From Flavobacterium cheongpyeongense (GTDB taxonomy: Bacteria > Bacteroidota > Bacteroidia > Flavobacteriales > Flavobacteriaceae), in the NCBI RefSeq assembly GCF_003202435.1, contig NZ_QJHK01000014.1, positions 83,233 through 147,232 of the forward strand: a DNA stretch of 64,000 bases, read 5' to 3'. The translations under genes and the position numbers were made by a program. The notes beneath the pieces were generated by a model. It had not been told where the DNA came from and made no database searches. It saw nothing but the letters and a program-made list of their open reading frames with translations. Within the stretch, counting starts at the first letter, position 1, and every line of letters begins with the position of its first letter. Positions 52,843 through 62,153 of the stretch are shown one piece after another.

Positions 52843-53205
52843 TTAATAAGGGCAATGACGACAGTCATTTCCACAACATGTACCTCTTTTTAGATGGAAC
52901 CAGGTTTTAAAAACATAATTGCCGTTTTCGATGTAGTAGTCAATATCTTCAATAAGCGTTTCTGTTTTGGGCAAAGATATTGCTTTATTTTTAAGTGCTT
53001 TTTTGGGTGTAAGCGTTTCAATGTAAGCATCAATTTTATCACTACATGCTTCTTTAAAACATTCAGGACAAAGACAGTCTCCTGCTTCTGAAAGATTAAA
53101 AATGGGAGGGAAATCATTGCACCAGCAGGTGTTTTCTGCAGAAATATCTCCACAGTTAAAAGAAGATTCACAACCTGAACAAACTTTTATTTTTATATTA
53201 TTCAT
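52843..53205 (-). CDS. Cysteine-rich CWC/DUF5522 fusion protein
   Basis: A 120-residue cytosolic protein with two Cys-rich modules. The N-terminal one (~1-60) is a cysteine-rich CWC domain: CSGCESSFNCG, CWC and CLCPEC. The C-terminal one (~85-120) is DUF5522-like: DYYIENGNYVFKTWFHLKRG, TCCGNDCRHCPY. Thirteen cysteines suggest zinc or another metal. No function is established for either. It sits between cobU and the btuFCD genes but on its own. Confidence 0.85.
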   Translation of the reverse strand: MNNIKIKVCSGCESSFNCGDISAENTCWCNDFPPIFNLSEAGDCLCPECFKEACSDKIDAYIETLTPKKALKNKAISLPKTETLIEDIDYYIENGNYVFKTWFHLKRGTCCGNDCRHCPY

Positions 53206-53274
53206 AAAATAGGTAAAAAAATGGCTTGTTTAAATTTGTAAGAATAAAGATAAACAAAAAAATATAAATTAGGT

Positions 53275-53282
53275 TACCTTTG
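53275..53282 (+). promoter_or_regulatory. Promoter -7 box for btuFCD
   Basis: TACCTTTG, 70 bases before ATG 53353. The leader is too short for a cobalamin riboswitch and shows no B12 box. Confidence 0.6.
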
Positions 53283-53352
53283 TCGCATTGATTAAGGTCA
53301 GGAAGAAACAAACAATTATAATGCCACACCCTTTAAAATATATAACCTGCAT

Positions 53353-54495
53353 ATGAAACATTTATTTTCTAAACTTATTTTTATCATGTCTTTCTTTCTT
53401 CTTGCCGGATGCAAAAAAAAAGAAAACGTAGAATTTATTGCTGCAAAAGTTCCTCAAAACAGCATTGAATATGCCTCGGGGCTCTCTATCGTAAAACATG
53501 AAGGTTATTCAGTAGTAAGAGTTTCAAATCCCTGGCCGGAAGCTAATAAAAATTTCACCTATATTTTAAAAGAAAAAGATGCAGAAGTACCGGATAGTTT
53601 ACAGGATTATACCACTATTAAAGTACCGTTGGAATCTCTTGTAGTGACATCAACAACCAATATTCCGTTTCTTGAAATGCTGGATGTTGAAGGCAAACTC
53701 ACAGGTTTTCCTCATACAGATTATATTTCTTCCAAAAAAACCAGGGCATTAATTGATAAAGGAGAAGTTAAAAATGTGGGTCAGAATGAAAAATTGAATA
53801 TCGAACAATTAATCGATTTAGCACCGGATCTGATTGTGACTTTTGGAGTAGACAATAACAACCCTATGCTGGAAAATCTGAAAAAGAGTGGTTTAAATGT
53901 TTTAATTCAGGCCGATTGGATGGAGCAGTCACCACTTGGAAAAGCAGAATGGATAAAACTTTACGGTGCCTTGTTTGGTAAAGAAGATAAAGCAAAAGAA
54001 TTGTTTGATAAAATTGTTACAAGTTATAATCAGGCACTGAAATTGGTGGCTCAAAAACCAGTAATCTCAACCGTTTTATACGGTTCAATGTACGAAGATG
54101 TCTGGTATGTAGCCAAAGGAAACAGCTGGGTTGCCCAATTTATGAAAGATGCACGCGCTAATTATCTATGGTCAGATTTAAAAGGAACAGGCAGCAAAGG
54201 GCTGTCGTATGAAAAGGTACTGGATATAGCTCAAAAGGCAAATGTGTGGATTGTATCAGGATCATTTACAACCTTAGACGAATTACAGAAAGCCAATCCC
54301 CATTACAATGAATTTGATGCGTTTAAAAATAAAACGGTCTATTGTTTAGAAACCAAGTTAGGCGCTACCGGAGGAACTGTTTATTATGAATTATCCCCAA
54401 GCCGACCGGATTTGGTGTTAAAAGATTATATCAAAATTTTTCATCCGGATTTGTTGCCAGGTTACGAATTTACTTTTGCATTAAAACTGAATTAA
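53353..54495 (+). CDS. btuF: ABC transporter substrate-binding lipoprotein (BtuF-like)
   Basis: Periplasmic lipoprotein that would pass corrinoid to the permease. 380 residues: MKHLFSKLIFIMSFFLLAGC with lipobox, then a class III binding-protein fold with a long helix between lobes. Helical-backbone motifs EKLNIEQLIDLAPDLIVTFG and NVWIVSGSFTTLDE are seen. Siderophore-binding homologues share this fold; corrinoid is chosen because the neighbourhood is cobalamin-specific. The permease gene follows immediately. Confidence 0.82.
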   Translation: MKHLFSKLIFIMSFFLLAGCKKKENVEFIAAKVPQNSIEYASGLSIVKHEGYSVVRVSNPWPEANKNFTYILKEKDAEVPDSLQDYTTIKVPLESLVVTSTTNIPFLEMLDVEGKLTGFPHTDYISSKKTRALIDKGEVKNVGQNEKLNIEQLIDLAPDLIVTFGVDNNNPMLENLKKSGLNVLIQADWMEQSPLGKAEWIKLYGALFGKEDKAKELFDKIVTSYNQALKLVAQKPVISTVLYGSMYEDVWYVAKGNSWVAQFMKDARANYLWSDLKGTGSKGLSYEKVLDIAQKANVWIVSGSFTTLDELQKANPHYNEFDAFKNKTVYCLETKLGATGGTVYYELSPSRPDLVLKDYIKIFHPDLLPGYEFTFALKLN

Positions 54496-54496
54496 A

Positions 54497-55525
54497 TTGA
54501 CGAACAAAAAACGAAATACTATTTTATTTTTCATTTTGGCTTTGGGCCTCATATTAATGTTTTTTGTAAGCATTAGTCTGGGTTCAGTAAACATTCCGTT
54601 TCAAGATGTTTATACAAGTTTGACAGGAGGTGAGGCCAGTAAATCGACCTGGGAGTATATCATTATCAATTACCGGTTGCCAAAAGCCATTACAGCAGTT
54701 CTTGTCGGAACCGGTCTTTCCATAAGTGGTTTATTAATGCAGACTTTATTCCGAAATCCACTTGCAGGACCTTATGTTCTGGGTTTAAGTTCAGGGGCAA
54801 GTTTAGGAGTGGCGTTTGTAATTTTGGGGGCGGGTTTCCTGCCTTCTTTTTTAAAATTTATCATCTTGTCATCTTACGGAATTGTTTTGGCCTCAACTTT
54901 AGGGAGTACGTTGGTTTTATTATTGGTTTTATTGGTTTCTCAAAAATTGCGGGATACCATGGCAATCCTGATTGTTGGATTAATGTTTGGGAGTTTTACT
55001 ACTGCAATTGTTAGTGTTTTAACGTATTTCAGTACTGCTGAACAACTCCAGAAATTTACCTTTTGGTCATTAGGAAATCTTGGTAACCTTTCCTGGGAAT
55101 CCATTTGTGTATTAGCTTTTTCGGTATGTTTTGGTTTGGTTTTAAGTGCGGGTAGTATTAAGCCTTTAAATGCTTTATTATTAGGCGAAAACTATGCAAA
55201 AAGCATGGGTCTGAATTTAAATAAAGCACGATTAATCATCATTTTTGCAACCAGCATTTTATCAGGAAGCATAACGGCATTTGCTGGCCCAATTGCTTTT
55301 ATTGGATTAGCGGTGCCACACATTGCAAAATTGATTTTTCAAACCAGTAATCACACGGTTTTATATTGGAGTACATTGCTTTTTGGATCTATTATCGTAT
55401 TGTTTTGTGATGTAGTTTCACAAATGCCGGGTTTTGATGTTACTTTGCCAATCAATGCAATTACATCTATAATTGGGGCGCCGGTTGTGATTTGGTTGCT
55501 GGTTCGGAAAAGAAATTTTCAGTAA
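54497..55525 (+). CDS. btuC: FecCD-family ABC permease (BtuC-like)
   Basis: Inner-membrane permease, 342 residues and about ten membrane helices, forming a homodimer. Family motifs: LPKAITAVLVGTGLSISGLL, MQTLFRNPLAGPYVLGLSSG and GPIAFIGLAVPHIAKLIF. Start is TTG at 54497, two bases after the btuF stop, and gives MTNKKRNTILFFILA, the expected positive N-terminus. No ATG fits before the first helix. Substrate assignment is from context. Confidence 0.87.
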   Translation: MTNKKRNTILFFILALGLILMFFVSISLGSVNIPFQDVYTSLTGGEASKSTWEYIIINYRLPKAITAVLVGTGLSISGLLMQTLFRNPLAGPYVLGLSSGASLGVAFVILGAGFLPSFLKFIILSSYGIVLASTLGSTLVLLLVLLVSQKLRDTMAILIVGLMFGSFTTAIVSVLTYFSTAEQLQKFTFWSLGNLGNLSWESICVLAFSVCFGLVLSAGSIKPLNALLLGENYAKSMGLNLNKARLIIIFATSILSGSITAFAGPIAFIGLAVPHIAKLIFQTSNHTVLYWSTLLFGSIIVLFCDVVSQMPGFDVTLPINAITSIIGAPVVIWLLVRKRNFQ

Positions 55526-55560
55526 TTATTTCAGGCAGGGAAAACTCAGAAGCTTAAAAA

Positions 55561-56337
55561 ATGAAAAACATTCTATCAACTTCAAATTTAAATATTGGAT
55601 ATAAATCTAAAAAAGGTGTTACAACTATTGCTGAAAATTTAAATTTAAATCTAACCTCAGGTAAACTCATTTCATTAATAGGGGCAAACGGAATCGGTAA
55701 ATCGACTTTATTGCGAACTATTACCGGAATCCAAAAGCCATTGTCAGGAAATGTTTTTCTGAATGATAAAAGTATTTCCGTGTACAAACCATTAGATTTA
55801 GCACAAAACCTCAGTTTGGTCTTAACCGAAAAACTACCCCCAAGCAATCTTTCTGTATTTGAACTGGTTGCTTTGGGGCGACAGCCTTATACGAATTGGG
55901 TTGGGACTTTAACCAGAAAAGATATGGAGAAAGTACATGAGGCAATGCGCCTTACTCAAATCGCACATCTGGCTTCAAAAAAACATTTTCAAATTAGTGA
56001 CGGACAATTACAAAAGGTTTTAATTGCGAGGGCTTTGGCGCAGGATACACCGCTGATTATTCTGGATGAACCTACAACTCATCTTGATTTGCTGCATAAA
56101 GTTTCGTTATTTAAGTTGCTCAAAAAGCTAACCGAAGAAACTCAAAAATGCATTTTGTTTTCGACGCATGATATCGATTTGGCGATTCAGTTAAGCGACG
56201 AAATGATTATTATGACACCGGAAATGGTCGTGCAGGACGATCCCTGTAATTTGATTGCGAAAGGTAGTTTTGATACCTTATTCAAAGACGAAAATATTGT
56301 TTTTGATGCTGAAAAAGGAAAGTTTATTGTGACTTAG
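55561..56337 (+). CDS. btuD: ABC transporter ATPase (BtuD-like)
   Basis: Cytosolic ATPase energising the importer, 258 residues. Walker A GANGIGKSTLL (41-51), Q-loop region SLVLTEKLPPSN, signature ISDGQLQKVLIARALAQ (Asp in place of Gly in LSGGQ), Walker B LIILDEPTTHLD and H-loop ILFSTHDIDLA. The altered signature is a common variant and should still function. It lies 35 bases after the permease gene. A convergent gene overlaps its end by four bases. Confidence 0.85.
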   Translation: MKNILSTSNLNIGYKSKKGVTTIAENLNLNLTSGKLISLIGANGIGKSTLLRTITGIQKPLSGNVFLNDKSISVYKPLDLAQNLSLVLTEKLPPSNLSVFELVALGRQPYTNWVGTLTRKDMEKVHEAMRLTQIAHLASKKHFQISDGQLQKVLIARALAQDTPLIILDEPTTHLDLLHKVSLFKLLKKLTEETQKCILFSTHDIDLAIQLSDEMIIMTPEMVVQDDPCNLIAKGSFDTLFKDENIVFDAEKGKFIVT

Positions 56338-56816
56338 AGAATATTATTTTCTTTCTTAAATCTATTTCTTTGAATAGTAAGAACTATGTTTAATTCACTT
56401 ATGTCTGTACTTAATCCAGCAAGATCAAATTTCATTATCTGACTTGGTTCAATAATTTGATAGGTGAAGTATGAGGTGTCATTATCTCTATTATCATGAT
56501 AGTCATAAACAGCTTTTTCGTTTTCAATATTACTCCACGGAATTAATGAATTATTTCTATATTGGATACCTTTAGAGTTAATTCTAAACTGTATTTCGTC
56601 AATTCTTTTTATTGATTTGATAAGTAAAGGGATTTGAAAAACAAAAAGACAAAACATTAATGAAACTCCAAGAAGTTGGTTTTGCATATAGAAATAAATA
56701 AACCCAACAAAACTTCCAACAAGAAGCAATAGACTCATAAAAATAGTGCCTCTTGTATGATAAATTAGGAATTCTTTAGAATAACTAAGGTTATTTTCGT
56801 CAATAAGTGGTCTCAT
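56334..56816 (-). CDS. Membrane protein with a PH-like C-terminal part
   Basis: A 160-residue protein of unknown function. Two close membrane helices (~28-46 TIFMSLLLLVGSFVGFIYFY and ~50-68 LLGVSLMFCLFVFQIPLLIK) followed by a beta-rich soluble part (QFRINSKGIQYRNNSLIPWS, FTYQIIEPSQIMKFDLAGLS) like PH/bPH-2 membrane proteins. Its stop overlaps the btuD stop region; it lies two bases after the trmL stop on the same strand and is likely co-transcribed with it. Confidence 0.7.
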   Translation of the reverse strand: MRPLIDENNLSYSKEFLIYHTRGTIFMSLLLLVGSFVGFIYFYMQNQLLGVSLMFCLFVFQIPLLIKSIKRIDEIQFRINSKGIQYRNNSLIPWSNIENEKAVYDYHDNRDNDTSYFTYQIIEPSQIMKFDLAGLSTDISELNIVLTIQRNRFKKENNIL

Positions 56817-56818
56817 AA

Positions 56819-57274
56819 CTATTTATTTATTCCAATCTGCCTCTTAGCTTCCCCAACCACAAAAGCCACAGAATTCGCAATATTAAAACTTCGGATTAAT
56901 TTGGACATCGGAATCGTTAAATGATTTTCAAAACGGGCTAAAACTTCCTTGCTTAAACCAACACTTTCTTTACCAAAAACCAGCCAGTCTCCATCCTGAA
57001 ATTGGGTTTCCAAATAGGATTTTTCGGCATGAGAACTCATCAAAAAAACACGTGATTTGTCTGGGATTTGCTGCATCCATTCTTCTATATTTTGATATTC
57101 GGTAACATCAAGATGTACCCAGTAATCCAATCCTGAACGCTTTAAGTTTTTATCGTTAATTACAAAACCAAAAGGATGAATTAAATGCAGTCTGCTTCCT
57201 GTGCCTACACACAAGCGGCCTATGTTTCCGGTATTATTGGGTATTTCCGGTTCTACAAGAACAACGTTTAACAT
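56819..57274 (-). CDS. trmL: tRNA (cytidine(34)-2'-O)-methyltransferase
   Basis: Methylates the wobble ribose of tRNA-Leu; SPOUT (knotted) SAM-dependent enzyme. 151 residues, standard. N-terminal LVEPEIPNNTGNIGRLCVGT, HLIHPFGFVINDKNLKRSGL with DYW, then the knot region LVFGKESVGLSKEVLARF and IPMSKLIRSFNIANSVAFVV. Dimeric, cytosolic. Downstream is the small membrane protein, upstream the pseudouridine synthase, all on the minus strand. Confidence 0.94.
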   Translation of the reverse strand: MLNVVLVEPEIPNNTGNIGRLCVGTGSRLHLIHPFGFVINDKNLKRSGLDYWVHLDVTEYQNIEEWMQQIPDKSRVFLMSSHAEKSYLETQFQDGDWLVFGKESVGLSKEVLARFENHLTIPMSKLIRSFNIANSVAFVVGEAKRQIGINK

Positions 57275-57318
57275 TATCGTTTATTTGTTTAATCATTTAT
57301 TAGAGAATTATCTAACTC

Positions 57319-57900
57319 TCAAATTGATTCATTATCTAATTTAAAATCGGGAACTTCTAAAACTTCACCAGCTTTTAAGTTTTGCAAATATACATTTCCT
57401 ATCCGTACACGTACCAAACGCAAAGTAGGAAAGCCAACCGCAGCTGTCATTTTTCTGACCTGACGAAACTTTCCCTCATTAATTGTTATCGAAGCCCACG
57501 AAGTTGGTCCATGGCGTTCATCCCTGATTTTTTTGGCCCGTGGTCCGAAATCCGGAATTTGAGAAACGATAAAAGCTTTACAAGGTTTCGTTTTATATTT
57601 TCCTCCGTCAAAACCTATTTCGACTCCTTTTTGCAATTGTTCAATCGCTTCAGGGGTAATAATGCCATCAACCTGAACAAAATATTCCTTGTCTACTTTT
57701 TTGCTCCTGATTTGTTCGCTTACTTTTCCGTCTGTAGTCAGTAAAAGTAACCCTTCAGAATCTTCATCTAGCCTGCCGATAGCCATAGTACCTTCCGGAA
57801 AATCATGCAGTTCACCCAAAAGCTTTTTCTTCCTTTTTAATTCATAAATAAACTGACTCAGATAGCCGTACGGTTTAAAAAGAAGAAAGTGTCGATGCAT
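57319..57900 (-). CDS. rluE: RsuA/RluE-family rRNA pseudouridine synthase
   Basis: Isomerises uridine in ribosomal RNA. 193 residues without an S4 domain, as in RluE. The catalytic motif GRLDEDSEGLLLLTTDG holds the nucleophilic Asp (~45). The N-terminal FKPYGYLSQF, KVDKEYFVQVDG and the INEGKFRQVRKMTAAVGFPT end block are family-typical. RluE is the nearest by size and architecture; the exact rRNA site is not shown by sequence. It ends 44 bases before trmL. Confidence 0.88.
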   Translation of the reverse strand: MHRHFLLFKPYGYLSQFIYELKRKKKLLGELHDFPEGTMAIGRLDEDSEGLLLLTTDGKVSEQIRSKKVDKEYFVQVDGIITPEAIEQLQKGVEIGFDGGKYKTKPCKAFIVSQIPDFGPRAKKIRDERHGPTSWASITINEGKFRQVRKMTAAVGFPTLRLVRVRIGNVYLQNLKAGEVLEVPDFKLDNESI

Positions 57901-58038
57901 ATTTTATTTTTTGCAAAGATAGTTTTGTTTATCATCATTAAAAAACAAATATTCTATAAACCCAAAGCTATGTTAAATGACTTATTTTTTGGTTTCAGAA
58001 TCCGTAATATTATAATAGAAACTTTAAAGTGTAAAATC

Positions 58039-58413
58039 ATGAAAACGAATTATTTAGGTGCTAAAAAGATAAATGGAGCGCAAAAAAATATAGAGGAATC
58101 AAAAGGCAAAAATGTTTCGCATGATTCGGAATTGAAAGAATCAAAATTAAACAAAGAAATAGTAACAGATGCCGAGGGGAATAAAAAACTTTTGGACAGA
58201 GCAAGAAATGTAAATCAAGAAATAGAAAAAGTTCCGAATAAAGTTGTAACCGAAAATCCCAATTCAAACCGTGGGGTTTTAACAGAAGAGGAAGCAAATA
58301 AGACAGTAGAAAATAAAGACAGGAATTCGGATATAACACCCAATCGTTACCCGAATTCTAATCCCGAAAGTCATGAAGACAGAGGAAATATGAAATTGGA
58401 TGAGGAAAACTAA
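58039..58413 (+). CDS. Small hydrophilic, probably disordered protein
   Basis: A 124-residue protein I do not recognise. From ATG 58039 (MKTNYLGAKKINGAQKNIEE) it is very rich in Lys, Glu, Asn and Asp, with no hydrophobic core, signal or motif. Pro-Asn-Ser segments (ENPNSNRGV, TPNRYPNSNPESHEDRGN) recur toward the end. It is likely disordered, as in stress or desiccation-related small proteins (weak inference). The frame extends to 57889, overlapping rluE, but that part is hydrophobic and unlike the rest. Confidence 0.65.
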   Translation: MKTNYLGAKKINGAQKNIEESKGKNVSHDSELKESKLNKEIVTDAEGNKKLLDRARNVNQEIEKVPNKVVTENPNSNRGVLTEEEANKTVENKDRNSDITPNRYPNSNPESHEDRGNMKLDEEN

Positions 58414-58671
58414 AAATACCTTGAGTGCTGTTTTTTTACAGGTTTAAACTTACTTTTAGGAGTCTTGGTATTAAAAAACAGATTTTGTTTAGATAATAAT
58501 ATTATCATAGCAATTGGATTATGATTGAGAATAATTTAAAGAGTTTGTTGCTTTTTGCTTTATTGATGTGAAATGTTTATAAGTTTAAAGTATTTAAGTT
58601 TATAGTTTTATAATATTCGCTTAACTTTAAAGGTGATAAATTTGAATTCTAAAAACACTATTTTAAAACGT

Positions 58672-61600
58672 ATGAAAAACAATTACGCTACACGCCATTT
58701 TATGGCTTTTTTAAGTTTTTTTTGTTGCTTTTCTTTAAGTTTAGAAGCACAGACAATGCCAACGCCAGTGGTATCATTACCATATACACAAAACTTTGAT
58801 GCCTTACCAGCGAATTCTACAGATTATATATTAGGTTTTCAGGGCTGGACAGCAGCAACATCTCCAGGATCTGTTTTTAATACAAATGGGACATTGGTTG
58901 GAGACCGATCATTAACAGCTAGTAGTTCAGCAAGCACAACGAGTGGAAACATACATAATTATAATGGTAAAATTGGTTTTCTCAATACGGGTTCTTTAGA
59001 TTTGACAATAGGTTTTGCTTTTAATGCAACAGGACAGTCCGCAATAATGGTACAGTACGATGCCATGACGATCCGTAATCCTTATGACGGAAGTAATATT
59101 CGTATTAACGAAATGGTGCTGCAATACCGGGTAGGTACTACAGCGGTTTTTACATCATTATTAGAAACTGCTTATAGAAATAATACTACTACACAAACGG
59201 GATCAGGAATAACAACGCCACAAAATTCACAAACCATAAAGGTTACTTTGCCGGCAGAATGTAATAATCAGCCTGTTGTTCAGATGAGATGGATTTCAAG
59301 ACAAGTCTCCGGCAGTGGATCCCGACCTTCTTTTGCAGTTGATAATATAGATATAAGAAGTGATGTTTATGCTCCGGATAATGTAGCTGGTTATCCAAAA
59401 GAAAATAATATCCTGAGTGAAAGTTTTGATTTTGTGAATAAAATAAACGAAGTTGGAAAAACGTATTATGTGCTATTGCCGGGAGTAAGCGCAACACCAT
59501 CAGTTGCTCAAATAAAAGCAGGTCAGGATGCAACCGGAACTACAGCTCTGCAATCAGGTTATTTAGATATTACAGATGCTTCTCAGGAATATATAAAAAG
59601 TTTTCAAGGATTAAACCTGAATACTGCTTATGCTGTTTTTTCTGTTTCTGAAGACTTGTATGGAAATGTCCAGAATGTGATAAACAAGCTTGACGTTACA
59701 ACTTCAAGCGTGTCTGTTCCAGCTTTATCAACCTCAGTTTCTTCTCTGGACTTAGGGTTTTCTGAAACAAATTATAGTTCTGAAAGTTTAAGTTATCAAA
59801 TTCAGGGAGCAAATCTTACGGATAATGTTGCTGTAACTGCTTCAGCTAATTTTACAGTTTCTAAAGACAATAGCACTTTTGGTTCTTCTTTGTTCTTTAA
59901 TGTATCTGATTTTGCAGCAAATGCAACACCAACAGTTTATGTAAAGTTTACTCCAAATGCAACGACTACTTTTTCGGGTCAAATAACACATGAGTCAACT
60001 GGTGCAGCAAGTAAAATAGTTGCCCTTACCGGAACAGGAATTAATCCATATGTGCAAGATTTTAATGACGTCAATGTTTTGACTAATAGCGGATGGATAC
60101 AGTATAATACAGCGGGTAGCGTCAATAAATGGACGCATACAACGACTGCAAGAAATGTGAATACCGGAACAGGTGCAGTCCTTATGAATGGCTATTCGGA
60201 TAGCGGAGCAAGTAAAGACTGGTTGATTTCACCAAAATTACGTTTGGATAATTTTAGTCAATTCCCATTGCTGTCTTTTTATTCCCGTAAATTTTATGCA
60301 GGTTCAGAGTTAAAATTAATGGTTTCTACAGATTATGACGGCAAAAGTAATCCGGAAACAGCAACCTGGGTAGCATTAAATGGTAAATTTCCAACCGTAA
60401 CAGGAGCTTACACAGTATCGCAATATATAGATTTAAGCGGATTTAAAACCAGTAATACTTACTTAGCTTGGGTATATGAAACTACGGCAGGAGGAAGCAA
60501 TAATGCTGCAGAATGGTCTTTAGATGACGTAGCAATTACAGATGAGGCGGGATATGTAGATTCGAAACCTGTATTAGATTTTGGTGATGTAAGTCAGAAT
60601 GCTGTTTCTGAGAGTCAGTCTTTTGGTTTTAAGGCAGAAGGTTATGGTAATATTGCACTTACAGCTCCAGCAGATTATCAATTGTCATTGGATAATAGTT
60701 CGTTTCAATCAAGTATTGTAGTTAATGCTACGGATGCCGCAAACAACAAAACAATTTATGTACGTTTTACGCCTACTGTAAAAGCATTGACTATTTCCGG
60801 TGCATTGACTGTTACAGGTACTTCATTAAATAAACAAATTGGATTACTGTCAGGTTCTTCAATTCCAAAAGCGGATACTTTCGATGTTGTAACGTACAAT
60901 CTGGAGTTTTTTGGATCTGATGTAAAAGGAACTGATAATGTAGAATTTGGTCCAACAGATGATGCCCTGCAAATTGAGAATGTAGCGAAAGTAATGAATA
61001 AACTAAATGCGGATGTTTATGTAGTTCAGGAAGTATCCGATGATCCGTCAATTGATGAATTGATTAAACAAATAAATATCAACGGAAAAACATTCGATAA
61101 AACGATTTCAACCTCATGGTCGTATTCATTTAATGCAGCTGATCCGAATTTCCCTCCTCAAAAACTGGTGGTACTTTATAATACACAAACGACAACTGTA
61201 AAAAAGACTCGTGTAATGTTCAAAAAACTGTATGATGAAGTACGTGCTAATACAGTAACTTTATCGGGTTATCCGGGCGGAAATGATGACAGTTTTTTCT
61301 CTTCAGGGCGTTTACCATATCTGGTACAAATAGAAACTAATATTGGCGGTGTTACAAAAGAAATCAATCTGATTGATCTTCATGCACGCGCCAACAGCGG
61401 ATCTGATATATCCAAATACAATATGCGTAAATACGATGCCCAATTATTAAAAGACAGTCTGGATGTTCATTATCCAAATTCTAATCTGATTATTTTAGGA
61501 GATTATAATGATGATGTGAAAGCCTCTGTTGTTACTCCAAATCCTTCCTCTTACGAAGCATTTGTTACCGATACCAGTAATTACAATGCACTTACTTTGG

Positions 61601-62088
61601 GTATTAGTCAGGCGGGTGCTTATAGTTTTTTAAGTTCTGGCGGGTTTTTAGATCACATTATCATTTCTAATGAATTGACAGATGAATATATTCCCAATTC
61701 TATTGCTGTATATGATCCGCGTACAGACATTGCCAATTATACAACTACAACTTCTGATCACGGACCTGTTATTGCCCGTTTTGTACTGAAAGAAGATAAT
61801 CTGGGTACCATAGATTTCGGAACAAAAAATGCATTTTCAGTAAAGGCATTCCCAAATCCTGCAACAGATATTTTGAATATTTCTGTGAAAAGCAATATAG
61901 ATAAGAATCTGAAATTCAGAATCTATGATCTTAACGGACGTTTGGTAAACAATCCGTCGAATGTTACAGCTGGTCAGGATACAACAACAACAACATCAAT
62001 TCCGGTAAGCCATTTACAAAAAGGAATTTATATTTATACTTTGACAGAAAATAATAAAGTAGTGTATAAAGGAAAGATTATAAAATAA
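58672..62088 (+). CDS. T9SS-secreted endonuclease/exonuclease/phosphatase-domain protein
   Basis: Large surface or secreted enzyme, 1138 residues. Signal peptide MKNNYATRHFMAFLSFFCCF to LEAQ; ATG 58672 preferred over GTG 58633. Beta-sandwich and choice-of-anchor-like domains span ~30-735. An EEP domain (~740-1050) follows: TFDVVTYNLEFFG, VQEVSDDP, LIDLHARANSG, LIILGDYNDD, FLDHIIISNE and TTSDHGPVIARF give all metal and catalytic residues. A type A sorting signal (~1065-1138, FPNPATDILNISVKSN ... GIYIYTLTENNKVV) ends it. It likely degrades extracellular nucleic acid or phosphoesters. Confidence 0.9.
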   Translation: MKNNYATRHFMAFLSFFCCFSLSLEAQTMPTPVVSLPYTQNFDALPANSTDYILGFQGWTAATSPGSVFNTNGTLVGDRSLTASSSASTTSGNIHNYNGKIGFLNTGSLDLTIGFAFNATGQSAIMVQYDAMTIRNPYDGSNIRINEMVLQYRVGTTAVFTSLLETAYRNNTTTQTGSGITTPQNSQTIKVTLPAECNNQPVVQMRWISRQVSGSGSRPSFAVDNIDIRSDVYAPDNVAGYPKENNILSESFDFVNKINEVGKTYYVLLPGVSATPSVAQIKAGQDATGTTALQSGYLDITDASQEYIKSFQGLNLNTAYAVFSVSEDLYGNVQNVINKLDVTTSSVSVPALSTSVSSLDLGFSETNYSSESLSYQIQGANLTDNVAVTASANFTVSKDNSTFGSSLFFNVSDFAANATPTVYVKFTPNATTTFSGQITHESTGAASKIVALTGTGINPYVQDFNDVNVLTNSGWIQYNTAGSVNKWTHTTTARNVNTGTGAVLMNGYSDSGASKDWLISPKLRLDNFSQFPLLSFYSRKFYAGSELKLMVSTDYDGKSNPETATWVALNGKFPTVTGAYTVSQYIDLSGFKTSNTYLAWVYETTAGGSNNAAEWSLDDVAITDEAGYVDSKPVLDFGDVSQNAVSESQSFGFKAEGYGNIALTAPADYQLSLDNSSFQSSIVVNATDAANNKTIYVRFTPTVKALTISGALTVTGTSLNKQIGLLSGSSIPKADTFDVVTYNLEFFGSDVKGTDNVEFGPTDDALQIENVAKVMNKLNADVYVVQEVSDDPSIDELIKQININGKTFDKTISTSWSYSFNAADPNFPPQKLVVLYNTQTTTVKKTRVMFKKLYDEVRANTVTLSGYPGGNDDSFFSSGRLPYLVQIETNIGGVTKEINLIDLHARANSGSDISKYNMRKYDAQLLKDSLDVHYPNSNLIILGDYNDDVKASVVTPNPSSYEAFVTDTSNYNALTLGISQAGAYSFLSSGGFLDHIIISNELTDEYIPNSIAVYDPRTDIANYTTTTSDHGPVIARFVLKEDNLGTIDFGTKNAFSVKAFPNPATDILNISVKSNIDKNLKFRIYDLNGRLVNNPSNVTAGQDTTTTTSIPVSHLQKGIYIYTLTENNKVVYKGKIIK

Positions 62089-62111
62089 TAAAACGATAAA
62101 TAATAAAACTA

Positions 62112-62145
62112 AAACAGGCAGTTCGATTGAGCTGCCTGTTTTTTT
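62112..62145 (+). terminator. Terminator of the T9SS nuclease gene
   Basis: AAACAGGCAG / CTGCCTGTTT stem and T7. Confidence 0.9.
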
Positions 62146-62153
62146 AATCTGTC

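Noticed and set aside
53206..53352. Possible second cobalamin riboswitch before btuF
   Set aside because: No B12 box and only about 70 bases of leader after the promoter box.
57889..58038. N-terminal extension of the 58039 gene
   Set aside because: Hydrophobic, overlaps the rluE start and differs sharply in composition from the rest; ATG 58039 fits better.
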